Below, piece by piece: positions 36,497 through 46,393 of a stretch of DNA of 64,000 nt. The number at the start of each line of letters is the position of its first letter. Position 1 is the first letter of the stretch. The translations under genes and the position numbers were made by a program. The notes beneath the pieces are model-generated. The model saw only the letters and a program-made list of their open reading frames with translations. It searched no databases and was not told where the DNA came from. The stretch comes from Calidifontibacillus erzurumensis (GTDB lineage: Bacteria > Bacillota > Bacilli > Bacillales > Bacillaceae_J). The stretch covers positions 54,997-118,996 of the forward strand of contig NZ_JABTTE010000009.1 in the NCBI RefSeq assembly GCF_013303125.1. Reading direction: 5' to 3'.

Positions 36497-37477
36497 ATGA
36501 ACGATCCTATATTACAAATACAAGGATTACAGACATCGTTTTTTACAGATGATGAAGAAATCCCTGCTGTCGATCACATTGATTTTCATATAAATGAAGG
36601 AGAGATTTTAGGAATTGTCGGTGAATCCGGTTGTGGAAAAAGCGTCACCTCCCTTTCAATTATGGGACTGATTCCGAAACCGCCGGGAAAAATTGTTGGG
36701 GGAAAGATTCTGTATAATGGTGAGGATTTATGTCAAGCTTCGGAGAAACGAATGAGGGAAATTCGTGGAAATGATATTGCGATGATTTTCCAAGAACCGA
36801 TGACTTCCCTAAATCCTGTATTTACGATTGGGAACCAATTAATCGAAGCTATTAAAATACATAATAAAAATTGGAGTAAAAAGCAAGCTTACAATCGTGC
36901 GGTTGAAATCTTAAAACTTGTTGGTCTCCCGCGTGCTGAAGAATTGATGAATGAATACCCCCATCAACTATCGGGTGGTATGCGCCAGCGCGTGATGATT
37001 GCAATGGCGATGGTATGTAATCCGAAAGTACTTATTGCAGACGAGCCTACGACTGCACTCGATGTTACGATTCAAGCGCAAATTCTCGGTTTGATGAAAA
37101 AGTTAAATAGAGATTTTAATACAGCCATTATGCTAATAACCCATGACTTAGGAGTCGTAGCAGAAGTGTGCCAGCGGGTCATTGTAATGTATTCAGGAAA
37201 AATCGTTGAAGAAGGTGACGTGAGGACGATTTTTAAAAACCCTAAGCATCCGTATACAGCTGGACTTATTAAGTCTATTCCTGATATGCGATACAAACAA
37301 GAGCGGCTTTACTCTATTCCTGGAAACGTTCCTAAGCCTGGTTCCATTAAGCAAGGCTGTCGTTTTGCAGCGCGTTGTGAAAAAGCTTTTGAGAAATGCA
37401 GAATCGAAACTCCTGAACTTTATGAAGTAGAAACCGGTCATAAAGTGCGTTGTTTCTTACATGAGCAGGAGGTTTGA
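36497..37477 (+). CDS. Oligopeptide ABC transporter ATP-binding protein (D-type)
   Basis: The product has 326 residues. Walker [14 protein letters not shown], signature [14 protein letters not shown], Walker [13 protein letters not shown] and the C-terminal OppD/F domain with the Cys cluster ([15 protein letters not shown], later C in HKVRCFLH) are present; that cluster binds iron-sulfur in some homologues. It pairs with the next ATPase. The gene order D-F-A-B-C matches the B. subtilis app operon, but the binding protein looks more like the dipeptide type, so no symbol is given. Confidence 0.93.
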   Translation: MNDPILQIQGLQTSFFTDDEEIPAVDHIDFHINEGEILGIVGESGCGKSVTSLSIMGLIPKPPGKIVGGKILYNGEDLCQASEKRMREIRGNDIAMIFQEPMTSLNPVFTIGNQLIEAIKIHNKNWSKKQAYNRAVEILKLVGLPRAEELMNEYPHQLSGGMRQRVMIAMAMVCNPKVLIADEPTTALDVTIQAQILGLMKKLNRDFNTAIMLITHDLGVVAEVCQRVIVMYSGKIVEEGDVRTIFKNPKHPYTAGLIKSIPDMRYKQERLYSIPGNVPKPGSIKQGCRFAARCEKAFEKCRIETPELYEVETGHKVRCFLHEQEV

Positions 37478-37482
37478 AGAGA

Positions 37483-38454
37483 ATGACAGATATTTTATTG
37501 CAAGTAGAAAATCTAAAAAAATATTTTCCTATTAGAGCTGGAGTTTTTCAAAAACAAGTTGGTGAAGTTAAAGCCGTCGATGGTTTAAGCTTCTTTGTGA
37601 AAAAAGGAGAGACTTTAGGCATCGTTGGTGAAAGCGGTTGCGGGAAGTCTACCACAGGCCGGCTTATTATGAGATTAATAGAACCGTCAGATGGAAAGAT
37701 AATTTTTGACAACCAAGACATTACAAAACTATCAATGAATGAAATGCGGAAGTTAAGAAGGGAATTGCAAATGGTTTTTCAAGATCCATACGCTTCTTTA
37801 AATCCGCGGCAAACAGTGGAAGAAATTTTAGAAGAACCATTAATTGTACATAAAATCGGTGAAGCTCATGAACGGAAAAAGATGGTTCAGGAAATGCTTC
37901 ATGTGGTCGGTTTGAGCAGTTATCATGCGAAGCGGTATCCACACCAGTTCAGCGGGGGGCAAAGACAACGGATTGGCATTGCAAGGGCATTAATGACAAG
38001 ACCAAAACTAATTATTGCCGATGAACCGGTATCGGCACTGGATGTGTCGATTCAATCGCAAGTTTTAAATCTATTAGAAGATTTGCAGAAGGAATTTAAC
38101 TTAACATATATTTTCATCGCCCATGATTTAGGTGTTGTACGACATATTAGCGATCGGGTGGCTGTCATGTATTTAGGTCGGATGGTAGAGCTTACCTGTA
38201 GTGAAAATTTATATTCAAAACCGCTCCATCCGTATACAAAAGCATTATTAGCTGCTGTTCCGATTCCAGATCCGGATTTTGTGAAAACGGATACATTATT
38301 AACTGGTGATATTCCAAGTCCATCAAATCCTCCGAAAGGTTGTGCATTCCACACAAGATGTTCGGAATGTATGGACATTTGTAAGACGGAACGTCCTGAA
38401 TTTAAGGAAGTTGAACAAGGTCATTATGTTGCCTGCCATCTTTACAATAAATAG
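37483..38454 (+). CDS. Oligopeptide ABC transporter ATP-binding protein (F-type)
   Basis: The product has 323 residues from ATG 37483, behind AGGAGG (37467-37472); a TTG nine bases upstream is too near the RBS. Walker [15 protein letters not shown]-loop FQDPYASLNPR, signature FSGGQRQRIGIARA, Walker B IIADEPVSALDVS. The C-terminal OppD/F domain carries CAFHTRCSECMDIC. It is the second ATPase of the transporter. Confidence 0.93.
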   Translation: MTDILLQVENLKKYFPIRAGVFQKQVGEVKAVDGLSFFVKKGETLGIVGESGCGKSTTGRLIMRLIEPSDGKIIFDNQDITKLSMNEMRKLRRELQMVFQDPYASLNPRQTVEEILEEPLIVHKIGEAHERKKMVQEMLHVVGLSSYHAKRYPHQFSGGQRQRIGIARALMTRPKLIIADEPVSALDVSIQSQVLNLLEDLQKEFNLTYIFIAHDLGVVRHISDRVAVMYLGRMVELTCSENLYSKPLHPYTKALLAAVPIPDPDFVKTDTLLTGDIPSPSNPPKGCAFHTRCSECMDICKTERPEFKEVEQGHYVACHLYNK

Positions 38455-38520
38455 TTTTCAAGATTGGCAGCGACATTGACAATAAATTTTTACATATAAA
38501 AAAATTTAGGAGGGAACTGA

Positions 38521-40146
38521 ATGAAAAAGAAGAGCTTACTTTTGACACTTGTTTTCATGATGCTTCTTTCTGTTGCTTTGGTTGGCTGTTCCTCCAATAA
38601 AGAAACAGCTAATAATTCAACAGAAGAAAAAGAAGAATCTAAAAGCTCAGGTGGGACACTCGTATTCGGTAAAGGCGGAGATGCTGTTGCACTTGATCCA
38701 ATCACAGTTACCGACGGAGAATCTTTAAATGTAACGAGACAAATTTTTGATACTTTAGTAAAGTATGGTGAGCAAGATACTTCCATCCAACCATCTCTAG
38801 CAACGGAGTGGACAATATCTGAAGATGGTTTAACGTACACTTTCAAATTACGTGAAGGCGTTAAGTTCCATGATGGTACAGACTTTAATGCGGATGCCGT
38901 TGTTTACAACTTCGAACGTTGGATGAACGGTACGGCTGACCAATTCCCATACTATAACTCTATGTTTGGCGGCTTCAAAGGCGATGAAGGCCACGTTATT
39001 AAAGAAGTTAAAGCGATTGACCCATATACTGTAGAATTTACTTTAAATCGCCCGCAAGCTCCTTTCTTAGCTAATATTGCAATGAAACCATTCGGAATCG
39101 CAAGCCCTGCTGCCATTGAAAAATATGGTGATAAATTTGGTGAAAATCCAGTTGGCACCGGACCATTTAAATTTGTTAGCTGGTCTCGCAACGACAAGAT
39201 TGTTTTAGAGAAAAATGAAGACTTCTGGTTGGAAGGCTATCCAAAGGTAGATCAAGTGATTTATCAAGTGATTCCGGATAATTCATCTCGTCTAAATGCT
39301 TTGGTAACTGGAGAAATTGATATCGCTGATGGCTTAAATCCTAGTGATTTACAACAAATTGAAGCAAATAAAGATTTACAAGTATTTAAACGTCCTTCTA
39401 TGAATGTTGGTTATCTTGGTTTAACACAACAAAAGGATCCTAATCATCCATTAAATAATAAACTTGTGCGCCAAGCATTAAACCATGCGGTAGACAAACA
39501 AGGGATTATCGATGCATTATTTAACGGCCTTGCAGAGCCTGCCAAAAACCCAATGCCACCTTCTATTCAAGGGTATTATGATGGAATCGAGCCATATCCA
39601 TTTGACTTAGAGAAAGCAAAAGCGTTGCTAGCTGAAGCTGGTTATCCAAATGGTTTTGAAATGGAATTATGGGCAATGCCTGTTGCACGTCCTTATATGC
39701 CAGATGGACGTAAAGTTGCTGAAGCTATTCAAGCAACCTTTGCTGAAATCGGGGTAAAAACAAAAATCGTATCTTTTGAATGGGCAACGTATTTAGATAA
39801 AGCATCAAAAGGTGAAGCGGAAGCATTCTTGCTCGGTTGGACTGGTGACAACGGGGATGCAGACAACTTCTTATACGCTTTACTTGATAAAGATTCAATC
39901 GGAAGCAATAACTATACGTACTATGCAAACGATGAATTGCATGAAATTCTAGTTCAAGCTCAATCTACACCAGATCAGGCAACTAGAAATGAACTTTACA
40001 AAAAAGCCCAAGAAATTATTCACGAAGATGCACCTTGGGTTCCGCTCGTTCACTCTACACCACTTTTAGCTGGAAAAGCTAATATTTCTGGATTCATTCC
40101 TCATCCAACAGGAACAGATGAGCTTATGACTGTAGAGTTTAAATAA
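38521..40146 (+). CDS. Peptide-binding lipoprotein of the ABC transporter
   Basis: The product has 541 residues. The signal peptide ends in the lipobox ALVGC (Cys23), followed by a Ser/Glu/Asn linker. The family 5 solute-binding domain follows, with the signature ATEWTISEDGLTYTFKLREGVKFHDGTDF. The rest resembles dipeptide-binding DppA/DppE more than oligopeptide AppA/OppA. It is anchored outside the membrane and delivers substrate to the two permeases. RBS AGGAGGG. Confidence 0.94.
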   Translation: MKKKSLLLTLVFMMLLSVALVGCSSNKETANNSTEEKEESKSSGGTLVFGKGGDAVALDPITVTDGESLNVTRQIFDTLVKYGEQDTSIQPSLATEWTISEDGLTYTFKLREGVKFHDGTDFNADAVVYNFERWMNGTADQFPYYNSMFGGFKGDEGHVIKEVKAIDPYTVEFTLNRPQAPFLANIAMKPFGIASPAAIEKYGDKFGENPVGTGPFKFVSWSRNDKIVLEKNEDFWLEGYPKVDQVIYQVIPDNSSRLNALVTGEIDIADGLNPSDLQQIEANKDLQVFKRPSMNVGYLGLTQQKDPNHPLNNKLVRQALNHAVDKQGIIDALFNGLAEPAKNPMPPSIQGYYDGIEPYPFDLEKAKALLAEAGYPNGFEMELWAMPVARPYMPDGRKVAEAIQATFAEIGVKTKIVSFEWATYLDKASKGEAEAFLLGWTGDNGDADNFLYALLDKDSIGSNNYTYYANDELHEILVQAQSTPDQATRNELYKKAQEIIHEDAPWVPLVHSTPLLAGKANISGFIPHPTGTDELMTVEFK

Positions 40147-40218
40147 GAAATTGCTGGGGAGTGGTTTCACTCCCCTTTTTAAAACGTATATGAATTACAG
40201 AAAAACTGAGGTGTTTTT

Positions 40219-41223
40219 ATGCTGGCATATACAATTAGGCGCCTTCTCATGTTAGTTCCTGTGTTAATCGGGATGACATTCATTGTATTTTTTATGATTC
40301 GTGCCATTCCAGGTGACCCAGCTCAAGTTATTTTAGGTCAGCAAGCTTCAAAGGAAGCGATTGAAGCTCTAAATCAAAAATTAGGACTTGATCGGCCATG
40401 GTATATCCAATATTTTGACTATCTAAAAGGTTTGCTCCAAGGAGATTTAGGTGAATCATTACGTACTTCTTCTCCTATTAGTGAAGAAATTTGGCCGTAT
40501 TTAGCAGCAACGTTTGAACTTTCCCTTTTCGCTATGATTATTGCCGTGTTTATTGGAGTGAATGCTGGAATTATTAGTGCTTGGTTTCAAAATTCATGGT
40601 TCGATTATACGGCAATGGTTTTAGCATTAATTGGTGTTTCCATGCCAATTTTCTGGTTAGGTTTAATGGAACAATGGCTTTTTGCTATTAAATTAGATTT
40701 GCTTCCTACGACAGGAAGGGAATCGATCCGTAACCCGGTTGAAGCCATTACTCACCTTTATTTAATTGACACACTTATTCAAGGAAGATTCGATCAATTT
40801 GTTGACGTTATTAAACATTTAATCTTGCCTGGTTTTGCCCTCGCTACAATCCCGATGGCTATTATTGCCCGCATTACTCGCTCTAGTATGTTGGAAGTTA
40901 TGCGGTCTGACTATATTCGTACAGCACGTGCAAAAGGGTTAAGCATGTTCAGAGTTGTTTATAAACATGCACTTAGAAATGCAGTTATACCTGTTTTAAC
41001 AGTTATCGGTTTACAAATGGGACTTTTATTGGGCGGAGCTATTTTAACAGAAACGATTTTCGGTTGGCCAGGAATCGGTCGTTATATATATGAAGCAATA
41101 GGTTTCCGGGATTATCCTGTTGTTCAATCCGGTATTTTAGTCATTGCAACGATCTTTGTCTTAATCAATCTAATCGTTGATTTGCTCTATGCTGCATTTG
41201 ATCCAAGAATTAAATACAACTAA
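40219..41223 (+). CDS. Peptide ABC transporter permease, DppB/OppB type
   Basis: The product has 334 residues with six membrane helices. It begins AYTIRRLLMLVPVLIGMTFIVF, contains FMIRAIPGDPAQ, and has the EAA loop RSSMLEVMRSDYIRTARAKGL that contacts the ATPases. It forms the translocation channel with the next gene. Confidence 0.94.
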   Translation: MLAYTIRRLLMLVPVLIGMTFIVFFMIRAIPGDPAQVILGQQASKEAIEALNQKLGLDRPWYIQYFDYLKGLLQGDLGESLRTSSPISEEIWPYLAATFELSLFAMIIAVFIGVNAGIISAWFQNSWFDYTAMVLALIGVSMPIFWLGLMEQWLFAIKLDLLPTTGRESIRNPVEAITHLYLIDTLIQGRFDQFVDVIKHLILPGFALATIPMAIIARITRSSMLEVMRSDYIRTARAKGLSMFRVVYKHALRNAVIPVLTVIGLQMGLLLGGAILTETIFGWPGIGRYIYEAIGFRDYPVVQSGILVIATIFVLINLIVDLLYAAFDPRIKYN

Positions 41224-41250
41224 GAGATTGCGTGGAAGGGGGTACATAAA

Positions 41251-42150
41251 ATGGTTGAGCCGGCTAAAAATTTAAATAATCAAACGGTCGTAATAAAAAG
41301 TGAAAAAGTCTCTTCTCCATGGCTTGAAGCTTGGAAAGGGTTTAAGAAAAATAAATTAGCTGTTGTTGGAGCTTGCATCGTCTTATTTTTTATCATTTTA
41401 GCTATTTTTGCTCCTATCATTGCACCAAGCGGCTTTAACGAACATGAATATGGAAAAACGTTGCAGCCGCCATCAAGTGAACATTGGTTTGGCACGGACG
41501 ATTTCGGCCGCGATATTTTATCTAGAGTGATTTTCGGTGCCCGCGTTTCATTATGGGTCGGATTTTTCTCTGTATTAGGGTCCATTGTTATCGGTTGTGC
41601 GCTCGGTATTATTGCAGGCTATTATGGAAAATGGGTGGATACCATTATTTCTCGATTTTTTGATATTATGCTTGCTTTTCCTAGTATTCTCCTTGCGATT
41701 GCCATCGTTGCCGTATTAGGACCATCTTTGCAAAATGCATTAATAGCTATTGCTATCATTAACGTTCCAAACTTCGGACGGTTAATCCGCTCGAAAGTTT
41801 TAAGTGTTAAACAGGAAGAATATATTATGGCTGCCAAAGCGCTCGGAATGAACGACAGCCGTATATTATTTAAGCATATCCTTCCGAATAGTATTGCTCC
41901 TATTATTGTCCAAGGGACACTGGCCATTGCGACGGCCATTATTGAGTGTGCCGCATTAGGTTTCCTAGGCTTAGGTGCTCAACCACCTACAGCTGAATGG
42001 GGAAAAATGCTCGCCGATTCAAGGCAGTATTTAATTCAAGCACCGTGGACCATGATATTCCCTGGACTTGCCATTATGCTGACCGTTTTAGGTTTTAACC
42101 TCATGGGCGACGGTTTGCGCGATGCACTCGATCCAAAAATGAAAAATTAA
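41251..42150 (+). CDS. Peptide ABC transporter permease, DppC/OppC type
   Basis: The product has 299 residues. The N-terminal OppC segment (WKGFKKNKLAVVGACIVLF) precedes the permease domain with HWFGTDDFGRDILSRVI and the EAA loop VKQEEYIMAAKALGM. It is the last gene of the operon and is followed by a large inverted repeat. Confidence 0.94.
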   Translation: MVEPAKNLNNQTVVIKSEKVSSPWLEAWKGFKKNKLAVVGACIVLFFIILAIFAPIIAPSGFNEHEYGKTLQPPSSEHWFGTDDFGRDILSRVIFGARVSLWVGFFSVLGSIVIGCALGIIAGYYGKWVDTIISRFFDIMLAFPSILLAIAIVAVLGPSLQNALIAIAIINVPNFGRLIRSKVLSVKQEEYIMAAKALGMNDSRILFKHILPNSIAPIIVQGTLAIATAIIECAALGFLGLGAQPPTAEWGKMLADSRQYLIQAPWTMIFPGLAIMLTVLGFNLMGDGLRDALDPKMKN

Positions 42151-42159
42151 TACAAATGG

Positions 42160-42250
42160 GACAGCCTCAAAGGTATTTGCAAACTTTTTGCTATAACCAC
42201 TATTGCTCAATAAAGTTGAAGCAATGACCTTTGAGGCGGTCCTTTTTTAT
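42160..42250 (+). terminator. Long-loop terminator or palindromic element after the operon
   Basis: GCCTCAAAGGT (42164-42174) pairs with ACCTTTGAGGC (42227-42237), extended by GGAC and GGTCC with mismatches, then T's. The 50-base loop is unusually long and may mark a small MITE-like element. Confidence 0.6.
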
Positions 42251-42390
42251 TTTCAGATCTATAAATCATTCCGCACGGTCCGGGCAGTCACAAAAGTAAA
42301 AAAGTGCATAAGTGCAATAATCAAAATGGTAGACTGCCAGATGGGATAAGACAATTTTAAGTTAAAAAATACTGCTTCCTGAACAACCTT

Positions 42391-42675
42391 ATGATAGTTT
42401 CTCATGATAGGCTTAGTAACCTATTGTTTCATAGTAATAGACATCTTTTGTTTAAGCATCAAATGAATACTTTTATAATCGAAATTGATATATTTGTTAT
42501 AGTAAGGGTATGTATGGCCGTTGATGTAGTCCTCCAGGCTTTAAAACATAGGTTAGAACAACTGGTAAATTAACGAACGCTTCAACAAGAAAATGGTGAA
42601 CTTATAGAAGTAACCTGTGAATGGAATGATCCGGCTTCTGAGAGAGAACTGGAGGATTTTTCATTAAACAGATGA
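42391..42675 (+). pseudogene. Remnant of an unknown small gene with an in-frame stop
   Basis: A frame reads VVLQALKHRLEQLVN to TAA 42571-42573 and goes on in the same frame as RTLQQENGELIEV and CEWNDPASERELEDF to TGA 42673-42675. The second part is protein-like, and the stop is one change from Gln. Beginning and family are unclear. Confidence 0.4.
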
Positions 42676-42701
42676 TTACAAACAGTTCTTAAAATTGCAT
42701 A

Positions 42702-43007
42702 ATGGGGCAAAAATATTTTCTACTGGGCTTTGATTTTTTTGAGCTATTTGATTTAGAGCAAATCATGCAATATTATCGGAAATACGAAATTTATTATAAG
42801 GACGCCTATGAGAAAAGTTGGTATATGATAGGTTATTATAAAGGTTATGGCGAATACCAATTCATTGATTCAGAAAAAGAAGCCAAAAATAATAGTTCTT
42901 ATCTTGTGTATATCCAAGTTGGGAATCGAAAAGATATACCCCTAAACTTTGAAAAGTGGTTGGACCGGTTTATAGTGGCTCAACGTTCTAGATATTGGTT
43001 TTGGTAA
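42702..43007 (+). CDS. Hypothetical protein rich in aromatic residues
   Basis: The product has 101 residues with many Tyr, Phe and Trp, beginning MGQKYFLLGFDFFELF and ending SRYWFW. There is no signal peptide. No RBS is visible before ATG 42702, so it could be the remains of a longer gene. No family is recognised. Confidence 0.4.
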   Translation: MGQKYFLLGFDFFELFDLEQIMQYYRKYEIYYKDAYEKSWYMIGYYKGYGEYQFIDSEKEAKNNSSYLVYIQVGNRKDIPLNFEKWLDRFIVAQRSRYWFW

Positions 43008-43159
43008 TGGGAAAGGGCCGGTATAAGAATTCAATTTACCGAATGCTTTTCCAAAATCCGAATTTTTGGAAGGAAGTTTTTATATATTTTATTTAACATA
43101 AATAACACGATTGTTCTTAGACCTTGGTTCTGATTGATCGAAAGGAGAATATATTATTT

Positions 43160-43618
43160 ATGAATAATTCTGTTATGAAAGAAATAGAAACAGTTTATAA
43201 ACAGTTATTAAATGGGTGGAATAACCGAAATGCCCGTGAAATGGCTGACGTATTTGCAGAAGATGGGGAAATGATAGGGTTTGATGGCAGCCTTGCCATT
43301 GGCAAAGAAGAAATTTTCTCACATTTAAAACCTATTTTTGATGACCATCCAACAGGAAAATTTATAAGCAAAGTGAGAAACGTCCGTCTGTTAGGTCCAG
43401 ATATAGCTATTTTGCGGGCGATAGCAGGGATGGTGCCAGCGCAGCAATCCGATATTAACCCTGCGGCAAACACACATCACACGGTTGTCGCAAAAAGAAA
43501 TGGCGGAAAATGGGTAATTGAACTATTTCAAAATACACCTGCTCAGTTTCACGGAAGGCCGCATTTAGTAGAGGAAATGACAGCTGAACTTAGAGAAGTA
43601 TTAAATCAGGATAATTAA
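43160..43618 (+). CDS. SnoaL-like/DUF4440 family protein (SgcJ/EcaC type)
   Basis: The product has 152 residues from ATG 43160, behind AAAGGAGA. The NTF2-like fold is suggested by the pattern of an N-terminal helix (VYKQLLNGWNNRNAREMADVFAEDGEMIGFDGS) and later strands. These proteins often have unknown substrates; some are scaffolds or stress-linked. No partner gene is adjacent. Confidence 0.8.
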   Translation: MNNSVMKEIETVYKQLLNGWNNRNAREMADVFAEDGEMIGFDGSLAIGKEEIFSHLKPIFDDHPTGKFISKVRNVRLLGPDIAILRAIAGMVPAQQSDINPAANTHHTVVAKRNGGKWVIELFQNTPAQFHGRPHLVEEMTAELREVLNQDN

Positions 43619-43885
43619 TGCGGCAAGCTAATAACATAAATCGTACAAGCATGGCATATAGTTTGTAGTGACCATCAAGGGGCTATATAGGAAGTTCTAT
43701 CATGATTTTCGATGCCCCATACCAATGCTTCCTTCATCCTTCAGCATTTTAGAGGATTTCCATTTTTCGGGCACCTTCTTTTTCTGCACAATGGTAGATG
43801 TGGTACAATGAATCTAAAGAACGAAACGTGAAAAATGGCCGCGTAGTGCATAAAAAGGAAGATTAATGGTAAGCTGTCCTGTTTA
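43619..43885 (+). other. Non-coding stretch after the DUF4440 gene
   Basis: No gene, terminator or repeat is recognised. Confidence 0.35.
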
Positions 43886-43888
43886 AAG

Positions 43889-44100
43889 AAAAGTGGGGCC
43901 AATGCTGATCTTTTTAGGATTGAGCTCGATCAATCACGTTTTTTGTTTGGAAATTTAAAAGGGAAGTGAGGCCATTTCTATTTTTAGAATTGAGCACGAT
44001 CCGGATTAGTCTTTTGTTAGAAAGACAAAAAACGAATAGAGGCAAATTCTATTCTTTTAGGATTGAACTCGATCCGAAGAGTTTTTGATCAATGTATGCT
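43889..44100 (+). repeat. Three tandem imperfect repeats of about 72 bases
   Basis: Units begin near 43893 (GTGGGGCC), 43966 (GTGAGGCC) and 44036 (ATAGAGGCA). Each contains TTTTTAGGATTGAGCTCGAT or a near copy about 25 bases in, followed by a T-rich segment. The period is 71-73 bases. The array lies about 250 bases upstream of ctpB and has no coding potential. Confidence 0.75.
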
Positions 44101-44355
44101 CATCCTCTTCATTCTTGGATTGACGCAGGTTCAAGCGAAATCAACACATTGGAGGCAAACTTGTTGTTTTATGCACCGTTATTGTAGACTAATCAGTTGA
44201 AAGCAGTTTTGAAAAGGTTCTTTCATTACATATTTTTTATGCAAATGTGGCTCGTTCTCGACAAGTAGAGCGTTAATCGTACAATATGTAATTGAGAGAT
44301 ATGTTCGTGGTAACAAAGATGCAGGGAAATGAAATAGATCCATAGAGGGGTGTGT

Positions 44356-45789
44356 ATGTTGCGAATACGCGCAAGAATTGTAGTTATATTGATGGCGCTC
44401 TCTCTTTTGGCTGGAGCGGGTATTACTTATTTTGTATTAAATGGAACGTCCTTCTTTAGCAATGTGTTTGCGAAAGGAGACCCGACACTTGAAGGGGATG
44501 TTGCTAAAATTAGGCAAGCATTAGAGCTCATTTCTACAAGTTATGTGGAAAAAGTTGATCGTGAGCAATTGGTAGAGGGAGCTATCTCCGGGATGGTCAA
44601 TACATTGGAAGATCCTTACTCTGTTTATATGGATAAAGAAACGGCCCTCCAATTTGAGCAATCATTGGATTCCTCATTTGAAGGAATTGGTGCCGAGGTG
44701 AGTATGACCGACGGCAAAGTGACGATCGTTGCTCCGTTCAAAGATTCTCCAGCGGAAAAAGCCGGCTTAAAACCAAATGATCGCATTTTAAGTGTTGATG
44801 GTGAAAGTTTAGCTGGGCTTGATCTTTTTGAAGCTGTTTTGAAAATCCGCGGCAAAAAAGGATCGGTGGCAACACTTGAAATCGAACGTCCTGGCGTGGA
44901 AGGAACTTTAACGATTAAGGTGACGAGAGATGAAATCCCGATTGAAACTGTATATAGTTCAGTGAAAGATTATCGCGGAAACAAAATTGGTTACATTGAA
45001 ATTACAAGTTTTTCAGAAGACACGGCTAAAGATTTTGCGAAACATTTAGAAGATCTTGAAAAACAAAAGATCACCGGTCTCGTTATTGATGTCCGCGGCA
45101 ATCCAGGAGGATATCTACAAAGCGTAGAAGAAATTTTAAAACACTTTGTAACGAAAGATAAGCCATATGTCCAAATTGAAAACCGAAACGGTCAGAAAGA
45201 ACGCTATTTCTCAACTTTAAAAGAACCGAAAAATTATCCAATTACGGTATTGATTGATAAAGGCAGTGCTTCAGCTTCTGAAATATTAGCAGCTGCTTTA
45301 AAAGAAGCAGGGGGCTATGAAATTGTCGGTGAAACATCTTTTGGAAAAGGTACGGTGCAACAGGCTGTTCCTCTAGGTGATGGCAGCAATATTAAGTTGA
45401 CTATTTATAAATGGTTGACACCAGAGGGCAACTGGATTCACAAAACAGGAGTGAAGCCGACCGTGGAAGTAAAACAACCAGATTACTTCTACACAAGTCC
45501 GCTGCAAATTGAAAAAGAGCCGTTGGTCTATGATATGAATAACGAAAAAGTAAAAAGTGCTCAATTGATGCTGAAAGGAATTGGCTTTGAGCCAGGCAGA
45601 GCTGATGGTTATTTTGACAAACAAACAGAAGTTGCTGTCCGAGCATTCCAAAAAGCAAATAATCTCCCAGTGACCGGACAGATCGACAAAGCAACATCAT
45701 CAAAACTGGAAGAAAAAATTATCGAAGCTGTCAGAGATGAAAAAAATGACATTCAATTGCAAACAGCCATTAAAATGTTGTTTAAATAG
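44356..45789 (+). CDS. ctpB: C-terminal processing serine peptidase CtpB
   Basis: The product has 477 residues from ATG 44356. One N-terminal membrane anchor (about 8-28) is followed by a PDZ domain (about 95-185), the S41 peptidase core with the catalytic Ser in KGSASASEIL and Lys in GETSFGKGTVQ, and a C-terminal peptidoglycan-binding domain (about 395-455: VKSAQLMLKGIGFEPG-ADGYFD). In B. subtilis CtpB cleaves SpoIVFA and controls SigK activation in sporulation. Its position before minJ matches that genome. Confidence 0.94.
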   Translation: MLRIRARIVVILMALSLLAGAGITYFVLNGTSFFSNVFAKGDPTLEGDVAKIRQALELISTSYVEKVDREQLVEGAISGMVNTLEDPYSVYMDKETALQFEQSLDSSFEGIGAEVSMTDGKVTIVAPFKDSPAEKAGLKPNDRILSVDGESLAGLDLFEAVLKIRGKKGSVATLEIERPGVEGTLTIKVTRDEIPIETVYSSVKDYRGNKIGYIEITSFSEDTAKDFAKHLEDLEKQKITGLVIDVRGNPGGYLQSVEEILKHFVTKDKPYVQIENRNGQKERYFSTLKEPKNYPITVLIDKGSASASEILAAALKEAGGYEIVGETSFGKGTVQQAVPLGDGSNIKLTIYKWLTPEGNWIHKTGVKPTVEVKQPDYFYTSPLQIEKEPLVYDMNNEKVKSAQLMLKGIGFEPGRADGYFDKQTEVAVRAFQKANNLPVTGQIDKATSSKLEEKIIEAVRDEKNDIQLQTAIKMLFK

Positions 45790-45811
45790 TAAGAGACATA
45801 TGATGATTGAG

Positions 45812-45846
45812 AAGGCCGCTTGTGAAGCGGCCGATTTTTTTTGGAA
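45812..45846 (+). terminator. Terminator after ctpB
   Basis: GGCCGCTT (45814-45821) and AAGCGGCC (45825-45832) with a GTG loop, followed by T's. Confidence 0.92.
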
Positions 45847-45924
45847 TTTGCTATGGATACAGTTTGGAGGGAGCAAGGTAGAAGCGTCTAGTAATAAGTA
45901 AAGCAGTTGAGAAGGAGGAAGCCT

Positions 45925-46085
45925 AACGTTCCAGCAAAAGCCCTACAAACTGTCAAGCTGCGAAGTTGACGTTGCCCAGAACGTTCCAATAAAAGCTTCA
46001 TATACTGTAAAGCTGTCGAGGGCAGGTGTTTCCTAGAATGTTCCAGCAGGCTGATCATATGTTGTGAAGTAGTACAGTTTGGTCT
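45925..46085 (+). repeat. Three tandem imperfect repeats of about 56 bases
   Basis: Units begin at 45925 (AACGTTCCAGCA), 45980 (AACGTTCCAATA) and 46037 (AATGTTCCAGCA), each followed about 25 bases later by a CTGT-AAGCTG-like block. Periods of 55 and 57 do not keep a reading frame, so an open minus-strand frame here is not coding. The sequence differs from the array upstream of ctpB. Confidence 0.65.
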
Positions 46086-46393
46086 GTTGAAAAGGTCCTT
46101 AAGAAGCAGCATTTTTCCAAAAACTTTTTGGATGCTGGAAGGATGTAACTGTTGATGTTGTTTGCTGTGCGACCAAGCAGGCAAGAGATCGTACATATAA
46201 AATCATATCCTTAGATCCATAACATTTTCTGAAACGCTATAAAGAGGTATAGGAAATAAAACTGGCAGGAATACGAGAAAAGTTGTCGAATATATCCGTT
46301 ATGAATATACGGCTATTTTTGTACAGTTGATTTGGAATTATTTGCAGAACATTTTAATGGCAGTAGTTTTGATCAATTAAAGGATGGTGCTTT

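Noticed and set aside
45888..46196. 102-codon minus-strand frame with apparent internal repetition
   Set aside because: The repetition is the DNA-level 55-57 base tandem repeat, whose spacing does not keep the frame. There is no RBS.
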